DNA of 64,000 nt. Origin: Algoriphagus machipongonensis (lineage in GTDB: Bacteria; Bacteroidota; Bacteroidia; Cytophagales; Cyclobacteriaceae). The stretch is from contig NZ_CM001023.1 in assembly GCF_000166275.1 (NCBI RefSeq), forward strand, positions 3,475,001 through 3,539,000, given 5' to 3'. Under the pieces are notes generated by a model. The model saw only the letters and a list, made by a program, of their open reading frames with translations, made no database searches and was not told the DNA's origin. Numbering within the stretch: position 1 is the first letter of the stretch; each line of letters begins with the position of its first letter. Below are positions 25,393 through 33,068 of this stretch, one piece after another. Both the position numbers and the translations under genes were made by a program.

Positions 25393-27077
25393 TCTTAACA
25401 CACATCACCGATTTAGTAGCTATATGTGCCAAAAAAGGGATTAGAAACGTAATTCTATCTCCTGGCTCACGTTGCGCCCCATTGACATTGGCTTTTGCCA
25501 GACACCCCGATATACATACTCGCACTGCCTCTGACGAACGATCTGCTGCTTTTATAGCCTTGGGTATGGCCCAGCAACTAGAGGAGCCTGTAGCCTTAGT
25601 TTGCACCAGCGGTTCAGCAGCACTAAATTATTACCCTGCCATTGCCGAGGCTTTTTTTCAGCAAATCCCCTTATTGGTATTGACCGCGGATAGGCCTAAG
25701 GAATGGATAGATCAATACGATGGACAGACCATCTTCCAAGATGAGGTTTATGGAAAACATATCAAGGGGAGCTTCCAATTTCCAAATAGCATTTCGTCTC
25801 CAGATGATCGATGGATGGCCAGCCGAATCAGTAATGAGGGAATCAATCTTGCCAAAAAATTTCCTGCAGGTCCAGTCCATATCAATATCCCTTTAAAAGA
25901 ACCTTTCTACCCCGAGCAGCAGGAGCAATTGCTCTTCCCAAAAGATCCGCACGTTTTTGTTTTTGAACAGGCACAATCAATCTTAACAGATGAAACACTG
26001 GCCAAGCTAAAAAACCGGTTAGGGTCAGTCAAAAGGGTTTTAATTATTCCAGGTCAAAGTAGACCTAACTCCAAATTACAAGAGCAACTGGATCTATTAT
26101 CACAAAATAAAAATGTGGTCATTGTTTCAGATACGATCAGCAATTTCCAATCTGCTGAAAGCATAGGGTATCATGATCATTGGTTAGGGAACTCCGGATT
26201 AACGGCATTACTTGAACCAGACCTTATTATCAGCTTTGGGAAATCAATTATATCAAAAGGTCTCAAACTATTTCTTCGAAAAACAAAAGCATCTCACTGG
26301 CATATTCAGGAAGACGGAAAAGCCAAAGATACTTTCAAAAGGCTTACTCGAATTCTGCCTACTAGCCCTCTCCCATTCTTTCATTGGCTAAATAACAATT
26401 TGGGTACTCAAGACCAGGAGTTCCACCAGAATTGGCATGACTTAGACTCCAAAGTTGAATCGGAGTTACCAAAAGTGCTAAAATCAATGGAATTTGGTGA
26501 GTATAATGCTCTTTATGAATCGATAAACAGAGTCCCCTCCCGATCCAAAATTCATGTTGCCAATAGTATGGCAGTCAGATATATGAACTTCTTGGGGAAA
26601 AGAGAGCAAGAAATCATTTGTAATCGAGGAACCAGTGGAATCGATGGTTCTAACTCTACAGCAGTAGGCTGCACGTTTACCACCAAAGAGATCGTCACTT
26701 TGATTACGGGCGATATGGCCTTCTTTTATGACAGAAATGCTTTCTGGCATAATTACGCGATGCCCAATCTTCGAATTATCCTGCTAAACAATCATGGAGG
26801 GGGTATTTTTAGAATGATTGAAGGGCCCTCAAATCAACCTGAACTCGAAGAGTTTTTTGAAACAAAACAGAAGCTGTCAGCACAGCACCTTGCCACCGAG
26901 TATGGGTTTTTCTATTCAAAAGTTGTAAATCTATCTGAACTGGAATCTTCACTTCAAGACTTTTATGATGACTCACTTCATCCAAAGATCCTGGAAATCG
27001 AAACTTCAAGTCCTAAAAATGAGGAAATCTTAAAAGCTGTAAAAGCTAAGATTTCGCAAGCCTTAGCCAAAGGTTAA
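25389..27077 (+). CDS. menD: 2-succinyl-5-enolpyruvyl-6-hydroxy-3-cyclohexene-1-carboxylate synthase MenD
   Basis: Thiamine-diphosphate enzyme that joins isochorismate and 2-oxoglutarate in menaquinone synthesis. The N-terminal PYR domain shows the MenD signature VILSPGSRCAPLTLAFARHP (about 19-38) with ASDERSAAFIALG, and the C-terminal PP domain has the Mg/ThDP motif TGDMAFFYDRNAFWHN (about 438-453) followed by LLNNHGGGIFRM. The length of 562 residues fits. The start is TTG inside a TTGA overlap with the menF stop; the sequence immediately enters the conserved THITDLVAICAKKGIRNVI, and no better ATG exists. Downstream steps (menC, menE, menB) are not in the window. It depends on TPP, the cofactor whose riboswitch lies at 12.8 kb. 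Confidence 0.95.
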   Translation: MILTHITDLVAICAKKGIRNVILSPGSRCAPLTLAFARHPDIHTRTASDERSAAFIALGMAQQLEEPVALVCTSGSAALNYYPAIAEAFFQQIPLLVLTADRPKEWIDQYDGQTIFQDEVYGKHIKGSFQFPNSISSPDDRWMASRISNEGINLAKKFPAGPVHINIPLKEPFYPEQQEQLLFPKDPHVFVFEQAQSILTDETLAKLKNRLGSVKRVLIIPGQSRPNSKLQEQLDLLSQNKNVVIVSDTISNFQSAESIGYHDHWLGNSGLTALLEPDLIISFGKSIISKGLKLFLRKTKASHWHIQEDGKAKDTFKRLTRILPTSPLPFFHWLNNNLGTQDQEFHQNWHDLDSKVESELPKVLKSMEFGEYNALYESINRVPSRSKIHVANSMAVRYMNFLGKREQEIICNRGTSGIDGSNSTAVGCTFTTKEIVTLITGDMAFFYDRNAFWHNYAMPNLRIILLNNHGGGIFRMIEGPSNQPELEEFFETKQKLSAQHLATEYGFFYSKVVNLSELESSLQDFYDDSLHPKILEIETSSPKNEEILKAVKAKISQALAKG

Positions 27078-27082
27078 ATCAA

Positions 27083-28204
27083 TTATTCTTTCTGAAAAAC
27101 CCTCACATAATCAACTTTCATTTCCTGAGGAAAAACTGTTGATCCATCTGGTGAACCCGGCCAAATACCTCCAACAGCAACATTGAAAATAAAGAACATC
27201 GGTTTATGAAATTCGTCTAAACCTGCCGGAGTAATATCGATCACATGAAATTCTTCTCCATCTAATAGCCAAACGATTTTTTCAGGATCCCAATCAATAG
27301 AGAAAACATGGTACTCGTCATTGAATTTTCCTGTAGACAATTTCGTGCTTCCACCATAATTTGCATAGCTCCCAGCATTATCCCAGTGAACAGTCCCATG
27401 AGTGGTTCGATCTCTATCATCGATGTCTCCACCAACCATTTCCATGATATCTATTTCTCCACTTTTCGGCCAACCCACAGCGTCAATATTTTCTCCCAGC
27501 ATCCAAAGAGCCGGCCAGAGCCCTTGCCCTTTTGGGAGAATGGCCCGAATATCAATTCTTCCATAGGTAAATGATTTTTTTCCTTTGGTTATCAACCTAG
27601 AGGAAGAATAACTTTTTCCGCTTGTAGTTTCCCTTTTTGCAGTAATTATAAGTTTCCCATCCGCTAGTGAAGTGTTTTCTTTCTTATAATATTGAAGTTC
27701 CTGATTTCCCCAGCCACATAGATCTGGACACCCATCCCCTAGTTCAAAAATCCAATCCTCTGAAAGTGTGGTAGAGTTAAATTCATCAGCCCAAACCAAA
27801 TTATATCCAGCATACGTTTCAGGGCTTTTATAACCAGCATCTGGACCTAAACCTAAAGCTTCTGCATTCATGGTCACTTTTTCTGTACTTACCACAAAAT
27901 CTGAATCCGAGGAATGAGCCTGAACCACTACTGTATAATCTCCTTTTTCAGTGTACTTAAAAGTTGCTGAATTTCCATCCACTCGTTGCGGGGTTTCTCC
28001 AGACGTCCCAAAACTTATTTTAAAATAAATGGCATTGGTAGCAGAAAATGAAGCTCTTACCTCTCCGTCTCCAAGCTTTTCAACTTCAAGAACAAAATCT
28101 GTAATTGTCTTAATTTGATCATCTACCTCATCACCGCTAGAGCAGGCGAATAAAAAAAATATCCCAAGGGATAGGATGATACTCTTTTTTAAAATTTCCA
28201 TCAT
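27083..28204 (-). CDS. Glycoside hydrolase family 16 lipoprotein, laminarinase-like
   Basis: Secreted beta-glucanase anchored as a lipoprotein: signal peptide ends FFLFAC with Cys21. A PKD/Ig-like domain spans about 30-115 (FKYTEKGDYTVVVQAHSS). The GH16 catalytic jelly roll spans about 130-373, opening with YNLVWADEFN and containing the catalytic motif EIDIMEMVGG, with Glu250 nucleophile, Asp252 and Glu255 acid/base. A substrate-binding tryptophan-rich loop (GQGLWPALWMLGENI) precedes it. These features fit beta-1,3-glucanase (laminarinase) members, though agarase or lichenase activity cannot be ruled out. It is a single gene with no polysaccharide-utilisation partners nearby. Stop is 5 bases from the convergent menD stop. 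Confidence 0.92.
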   Translation of the reverse strand: MMEILKKSIILSLGIFFLFACSSGDEVDDQIKTITDFVLEVEKLGDGEVRASFSATNAIYFKISFGTSGETPQRVDGNSATFKYTEKGDYTVVVQAHSSDSDFVVSTEKVTMNAEALGLGPDAGYKSPETYAGYNLVWADEFNSTTLSEDWIFELGDGCPDLCGWGNQELQYYKKENTSLADGKLIITAKRETTSGKSYSSSRLITKGKKSFTYGRIDIRAILPKGQGLWPALWMLGENIDAVGWPKSGEIDIMEMVGGDIDDRDRTTHGTVHWDNAGSYANYGGSTKLSTGKFNDEYHVFSIDWDPEKIVWLLDGEEFHVIDITPAGLDEFHKPMFFIFNVAVGGIWPGSPDGSTVFPQEMKVDYVRVFQKE

Positions 28205-28272
28205 TCAAAATTATTTTGGGCGCAGATACACTATATGATCTTAAAGCCCAAAAGAACTTAAAATGTTTAAAA

Positions 28273-29058
28273 TCAAAAGGAAAGTTCGGGAGAAATACTT
28301 CTCCCGGATTTTTGTATCAAATAAATCATAAGTCCTATTTGACCTAATTCTGCCAAAGTCAAAACAACCAACCCTAGGATTGCACCAATCCCAGAAAAGA
28401 TAAATACCCCGGAAATTATGGTAAGTGCGCCAATGACTGTTCCCATAGAAGAAAACTGTTTTTTGAACGCGAGAAAGCCCATTCCTAGGAGGATGTAACC
28501 AAAGCCAAATGAACTTATTTTCACGAGGTAATAATCAGTCATTGCAAAAGCCGAGGAGGTCAGCGCTATTAAGTCTGCAAAATACCAGATTCCACAAGCA
28601 GCTAACATGATCCAAAAACTGATTTTTAGTAATTGGTTGGATAGCAAACTACCAAGTTTTATCCAGCCAAGTCCGAAGAGGACATAGCCTCCAAATGAAA
28701 GGGTCTTTGCAATGATAAATCCGATCATTCTAAAAGAGTAATCTCCAGACACATATTCTCCTTCCATTACAATTTCAAAAATGGATGCAAAGAAATATAA
28801 TATCCCTCCTGCCAAAGCTAGATATAGAAATTTCGGGATTGCGAACGATTGTTCAGAATCACTTCCTTTCCTTTCTTCCCTAATTCCAAGGGCTTCAAAT
28901 AATGTCTTTACTGTATAACTTCTGGGAGTTACTTCTCCTGCTTCGATCCGCTGAATCGTGCGGACATTCAGGTTACACATTTCGACCAACTCTTCTTGAG
29001 TCAATCCTTTTGCCTTTCTCATTTCAGAGATTTTTTTTCCAAGTTCTGGTTGTTTCAT
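28273..29058 (-). CDS. HTH (XRE) domain fused to a multi-pass membrane domain
   Basis: Residues about 5-60 (with start at MKQPELGKK) form a Cro/CI helix-turn-helix: KISEMRKAKGLTQEELVEMC, then NLNVRTIQRIEAGEVTPRS. The rest has roughly six hydrophobic segments (such as FLYLALAGGILYFFASIFEI, MIGFIIAKTLSFGGYVLFGL, SFWIMLAACGIWYFADLIAL, LLGMGFLAF and GVFIFSGIGAILGLVVLTL) joined by short loops. This would be a membrane-anchored regulator of unknown target, a design seen elsewhere in Bacteroidota. I start at 29058 rather than 29169 because the upstream 37 residues have no domain character. It shares the same strand as the LysR gene but is not obviously linked to it. Confidence 0.75.
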   Translation of the reverse strand: MKQPELGKKISEMRKAKGLTQEELVEMCNLNVRTIQRIEAGEVTPRSYTVKTLFEALGIREERKGSDSEQSFAIPKFLYLALAGGILYFFASIFEIVMEGEYVSGDYSFRMIGFIIAKTLSFGGYVLFGLGWIKLGSLLSNQLLKISFWIMLAACGIWYFADLIALTSSAFAMTDYYLVKISSFGFGYILLGMGFLAFKKQFSSMGTVIGALTIISGVFIFSGIGAILGLVVLTLAELGQIGLMIYLIQKSGRSISPELSF

Positions 29059-29213
29059 TGTAAATAGTTTTTGATTAACCATGGCAATTTCTTGGATTGA
29101 ATTGTGAATTAAGGCGAAATAGGCTCGGTTTTGACCCGACATTTGCCCGACATTAGCTTTAAAGGCCAATTTAACAAAAAAACATCATCAGTTTTTTTTG
29201 AGTTTCTATGCTA

Positions 29214-30083
29214 TCAAGTTAGGAGTGGTAACACTTTTTTCAAGGCTGGGTTTCTGTTTTCCGCCTTCCATACGGCAGACAATTCAGTAAACTCCTCTGT
29301 ATTTGGGATCTCCATAAATCGTACATTCAATTCATACCCTTCTTTTAAGGACGTGGGTACAATGGCCACTCCCAATCCATTTTCCACCAACTTGAAAATA
29401 GTCAAGGCATGGACGGACTTATGTTTGGTCTTTGGGGAAAATCCCGCATCTCTACAGATACCCAAAATCTGATCATAATAATGCTTGCTGTAATCACTGG
29501 AAAAAAGGATGAAATCCTCCTCTGCAAATTGCTTCAAACTTTTGAATGTGCTTTTATTGATGGGATGAGCTTGAGAAACCACAATGGAAAAAGAATCCTT
29601 CAAAACAGTCTTTTTGCTTAAGCTTTCAGGAACAATAGCCATTCTTACATAGCCCAAATCCAATCTGTCTTTTTGGATCATTTCTACTTGCATCGCATTA
29701 CTTAATTCTTCAAGGCTTGTTGTAATTCCCGGCTGCACCCGATTCAATTTCTGTAATAAATCTGGTAGCACCCGATTTGCAGCAGACCCTAAAAACCCAA
29801 TCCTTAACTCACCCAATTTCCCCTGCTCAATTTGCTTAAGCTGTGCTTTGGTTGTATCCAGGTGGTTCAAAACAAAATCAACTTCTCCTTTTAAAAATGC
29901 TCCTGCAGCAGTCAGCTCAACATGCTTTTGATCTCTTTCAAAAAGTCTAACCTCCAGCAATTCTTCTAATTGTTTGATCTGCCTGCTCAAGCCTGGCTGA
30001 GAAATAAATAGTTGCTCAGCTGCTTTTCTAAAATTCAATTCCTCTGCTACTGCTTTAAAATATTTCAGATGTCTTAATTCCAT
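29214..30083 (-). CDS. LysR-family transcriptional regulator, probable hut regulator
   Basis: A 289-residue LysR regulator. The N-terminal winged helix-turn-helix is MELRHLKYFKAVAEELNFRKAAEQLFISQPGLSRQIKQLEELLEV, followed by the linker helix and a periplasmic-binding-type ligand domain (LGELRIGFLGSAANRVL, PISK-like INKSTFKSLKQ and the C-terminal NGLGVAIVPTSL). The ATG at 30083 is taken; a longer frame to 30125 would place 14 residues of non-family sequence at the front. It is divergent from hutH with a 92-base gap carrying a long inverted repeat, so control of histidine degradation is the likely role, possibly with urocanate as ligand. The ligand is inference. Confidence 0.88.
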   Translation of the reverse strand: MELRHLKYFKAVAEELNFRKAAEQLFISQPGLSRQIKQLEELLEVRLFERDQKHVELTAAGAFLKGEVDFVLNHLDTTKAQLKQIEQGKLGELRIGFLGSAANRVLPDLLQKLNRVQPGITTSLEELSNAMQVEMIQKDRLDLGYVRMAIVPESLSKKTVLKDSFSIVVSQAHPINKSTFKSLKQFAEEDFILFSSDYSKHYYDQILGICRDAGFSPKTKHKSVHALTIFKLVENGLGVAIVPTSLKEGYELNVRFMEIPNTEEFTELSAVWKAENRNPALKKVLPLLT

Positions 30084-30134
30084 TGATGCTTTATAATTAT
30101 CACTAATTGACAATAATAGTATCAAAAAGCATCA
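30084..30134. promoter_or_regulatory. Inverted repeat in the LysR-hutH gap, candidate operator
   Basis: Nine bases TGATGCTTT at 30084-30092 recur inverted as AAAGCATCA at 30126-30134, 33 bases apart. Between them lies an AT-rich imperfect dyad (ATTATC...GACAATAAT, 30096-30117) of the T-N11-A kind bound by LysR proteins. The left arm touches the LysR start codon, so binding could also repress that gene. Assignment to the adjacent LysR regulator is inference from position. Confidence 0.5.
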
Positions 30135-30145
30135 TTAAAAAGCCG

Positions 30146-30153
30146 TACCTTTG
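30146..30153 (+). promoter_or_regulatory. -7 box (TACCTTTG) of hutH
   Basis: Exact TAnnTTTG match ending 22 bases before the hutH ATG and 11 bases beyond the inverted repeat. No TTG at the -33 position, which fits a promoter that needs an activator such as LysR. Confidence 0.5.
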
Positions 30154-30175
30154 AAAAAATCAAAATTCAACTTTT

Positions 30176-31741
30176 ATGATCACCTTCAATTTTGGTCAAG
30201 ACCACTTGACAGCATCGAAAGCCATCCAACTGGCACGTAAGGAAATCAAAGGGGTATTCTCTGAAGAAACCGTTCAAAAGATTGAAAAATCAGCAGCTGC
30301 AGTAGCAAAAATTGCCCAGGGAGAAAAAGCGGTTTACGGTATTAACACTGGATTTGGGCCACTTTGTACTTCTAAAATCTCCTCAAAAGACACGACTACC
30401 CTTCAAGAAAATCTTTTGAAAAGTCATGCGGTTGGAGTGGGTGAGCCTGTAGATTTAGAAATCGCAAAATTGATGATGGTTTTGAAAATCCATGCATTGG
30501 CACAAGGGTTTTCGGGAATTCGATTAGAGACCATTCAAAGGATTCATTGGATGTTGGAAAATGATTTGACTCCCTTAGTTCCCATCCAGGGTTCTGTAGG
30601 AGCCTCAGGAGATTTAGCTCCTCTCTCCCATTTATTTTTACCCTTAATTGGCTTAGGCAAAATCTGGCATCAAGGAAAGTTTGTTTCATCCTCAGAAGTA
30701 TTGAAAGAGCATTCTTTGAAACCATTAACCTTAGGCCCTAAGGAAGGTCTAGCCTTAATCAATGGCACCCAATTTATGGCAGCTCATGGAATGAAAATCG
30801 TGGAAAGGCTACATAATATCCTAACGCACGCCAGTATTTCCGGAGCCATGATGATCGAAGGTTTAATGGGATCAGTTAAACCTTTTTCTGAAGAACTCCA
30901 TCAGTTAAGACCATTTGTGGGAAACCAGCATGTGGCTCAAACCATATTAAACTTACTTCACGAGTCGGAGATTGTAAACTCTCATATCAATTGCGCTAGA
31001 GTCCAGGATCCATACTCTTTAAGATGTATGCCTCAGGTCCATGGTGCGAGTTGGAATGCTTGGCTTCATATCAAGGACACTTTGGAAATCGAGATAAATT
31101 CAGTCACTGATAACCCTGTTGTATTTGATGAAAACAACACGATTTCAGGTGGACATTTTCATGGACAGCCTATTGCGATGACTTTAGACTACGCCTGTCT
31201 GGCAGCTTCCGAAATTGGAAATATATCTGATAGGAGAATTTACCTTTCAATAGAAGGCGATACTCCTGGTGTTCCAAAATTATTACTCAAGGAAACAGGC
31301 CTGAATTCAGGTTTGATGATTCCACAATACACCACTGCAGCATTAGCATCAGAAAATAAAGGGTTATGCTTCCCTGCCTCAGCTGACTCTATTCCTACTT
31401 CCTTGGGGCAAGAAGACCATGTCAGCATGGGTAGTATCGGTGGTAGAAAAGCCCTTCGAGTAATCGAAAATGTGGAAAAAATCCTCGGGATTGAGATCTT
31501 CTATGCAGCTCAGGCTATGGACTACCATCAACCTATGAAGTCTGGGAAAATCATGACCGCCATTTATGAAAAAGTTAGAGAGCTAATTCCACCTGTTGTT
31601 TCAGATCGTGTTATGAATGATGATATGGAGACTGCAATTTCTTTAATCCGGTCTGGTGAACTAGTGAATCTCGCTCATGAGGTAGCGAAAAATGAAGGAA
31701 CCCAATTTGAAACAGAGTGGAGTAGTATTTTTCAATATTAA
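30176..31741 (+). CDS. hutH: Histidine ammonia-lyase HutH
   Basis: Converts L-histidine to urocanate and ammonia, first step of histidine degradation in the cytoplasm. The self-made MIO prosthetic group would form from Ala143-Ser144-Gly145 in GSVGASGDLAPLSH. The catalytic Tyr54 region is YGINTGFGPL, and NPVVFDENNTISGGHFHGQP matches the substrate-binding loop. The length of 521 residues is normal. It heads the operon hutH-hutI-hutU, with 12 bases to hutI, and is divergent from the LysR gene. The product links to hutU and hutI in this same transcript. Confidence 0.96.
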   Translation: MITFNFGQDHLTASKAIQLARKEIKGVFSEETVQKIEKSAAAVAKIAQGEKAVYGINTGFGPLCTSKISSKDTTTLQENLLKSHAVGVGEPVDLEIAKLMMVLKIHALAQGFSGIRLETIQRIHWMLENDLTPLVPIQGSVGASGDLAPLSHLFLPLIGLGKIWHQGKFVSSSEVLKEHSLKPLTLGPKEGLALINGTQFMAAHGMKIVERLHNILTHASISGAMMIEGLMGSVKPFSEELHQLRPFVGNQHVAQTILNLLHESEIVNSHINCARVQDPYSLRCMPQVHGASWNAWLHIKDTLEIEINSVTDNPVVFDENNTISGGHFHGQPIAMTLDYACLAASEIGNISDRRIYLSIEGDTPGVPKLLLKETGLNSGLMIPQYTTAALASENKGLCFPASADSIPTSLGQEDHVSMGSIGGRKALRVIENVEKILGIEIFYAAQAMDYHQPMKSGKIMTAIYEKVRELIPPVVSDRVMNDDMETAISLIRSGELVNLAHEVAKNEGTQFETEWSSIFQY

Positions 31742-31753
31742 AGACATAAAAAG

Positions 31754-33004
31754 ATGCAAAACTTAACACTCATAGGGCCAGTTTCTCAGCTTTTGACCAT
31801 GGATCATCTTCCTCTTCGCGGAGCAATTCAAGATGAGTCTCTGGAGATCATTAGCAATGCAGGTATTCTATTGGAAGGAGAACTTATCAAAGCTGTTGGG
31901 AATTTCAGCGAATTAAAATCAAGCCTTCCTTCAGGCACTTTTCATTTGATAGAGCTTAAGCAGGATTTTGTCATGCTTCCCGGTTTGATTGATTGCCATA
32001 CCCATATTTGCTTTGGCGGTAGCCGAGCTAGGGATTTCGCCATGAGAAACGCTGGCAAATCTTATCTAGAAATTGCTGAGGCTGGTGGCGGAATTTGGGA
32101 CACGGTTACTCAAACCAGGAAACTAGAAGAAAAAGAACTTTCCCAAAGAACTGCTTCCAATGCAAATAGACATTTGATGGAAGGAGTTACCACCATAGAA
32201 GTTAAAAGTGGATATGGGCTTACAGTTTCAGAAGAACTGAAAATGCTTCGAGCCATCCAGAATGCAAATACTAATACTGCTGCTGACCTTATCTCCACCT
32301 GCCTTGCAGCACATATGAAACCACGAGATTTCGACGGGTCCAATGAGGAATATTTGGAAATGGTTTCGCAAAAGCTTTTTCCAATTTTAAAGGAAGAAAA
32401 CCTAAGCAATCGTATAGATTCATTTATAGAGAAAAGCGCTTTTTCAGCTTCTGAAATCGCTCCTTATTTTGAAAAGGCTAGAAAACTAGATTTTGATATC
32501 ACTGTACATGCCGATCAATTTAGTACAGGTGGATCCAAGGTTGCCGTTGATTTCAATGCTCGATCTGCCGATCACCTAGAAGCCTCTGGGGAAAAAGAAA
32601 TTGCTTATTTGGCTCAATCCGAAACAACTGCTGTGGCATTGCCAGGAGCATCTTTAGGATTGGGTTGCTCATTTACTCCAGCCAGAAAAATTTTAGATCA
32701 AGGGGGATCTCTGGCCATAGCAACAGACTGGAATCCCGGTTCAGCTCCAATGGGGGACTTGATCAATCAGGCTTCTATTTTGGCAACCTTCGAGAAACTC
32801 AGTTCGGCTGAAGTTTTGGCTGGCATCACATTTCGAGCTGCTCATGTACTTAACTTAATGGATAGAGGTATTCTTAAATCTGGTATGTTGGCCGATTTCA
32901 TTCTTTACCCAAGCGCAAACTATCAAGATATCCTTTATCATCAAGGAAAAATGAAACCTGCTCAAGTATGGAAAAGAGGATTTAACACCTCAGAAAACAG
33001 ATAA
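31754..33004 (+). CDS. hutI: Imidazolonepropionase HutI
   Basis: Metal-dependent amidohydrolase-fold enzyme opening the imidazolone ring of 4-imidazolone-5-propanoate to give formiminoglutamate (third step). The metal site is CHTHICFGGSRARDFAMR (about 79-96), with the substrate-binding arginines after it; the further metal ligands fall in LAAHMKP, TVHADQF and the catalytic Asp in IATDWNPGS. The length of 416 residues is usual. It follows hutH by 12 bases and precedes hutU by 64. The order in this operon (H-I-U-G) is common in Bacteroidota. Confidence 0.95.
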   Translation: MQNLTLIGPVSQLLTMDHLPLRGAIQDESLEIISNAGILLEGELIKAVGNFSELKSSLPSGTFHLIELKQDFVMLPGLIDCHTHICFGGSRARDFAMRNAGKSYLEIAEAGGGIWDTVTQTRKLEEKELSQRTASNANRHLMEGVTTIEVKSGYGLTVSEELKMLRAIQNANTNTAADLISTCLAAHMKPRDFDGSNEEYLEMVSQKLFPILKEENLSNRIDSFIEKSAFSASEIAPYFEKARKLDFDITVHADQFSTGGSKVAVDFNARSADHLEASGEKEIAYLAQSETTAVALPGASLGLGCSFTPARKILDQGGSLAIATDWNPGSAPMGDLINQASILATFEKLSSAEVLAGITFRAAHVLNLMDRGILKSGMLADFILYPSANYQDILYHQGKMKPAQVWKRGFNTSENR

Positions 33005-33068
33005 TAAACTCAAACTTCAAGAGTATAAACCCATCACGTAAATCGTAAACTACTTAATTCTAGCTCTC

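Noticed and set aside
28206..28213. TAATTTTG on the minus strand in front of the GH16 gene
   Set aside because: It is two bases from the start codon, so the transcript would begin at the ATG; more likely chance in AT-rich sequence.
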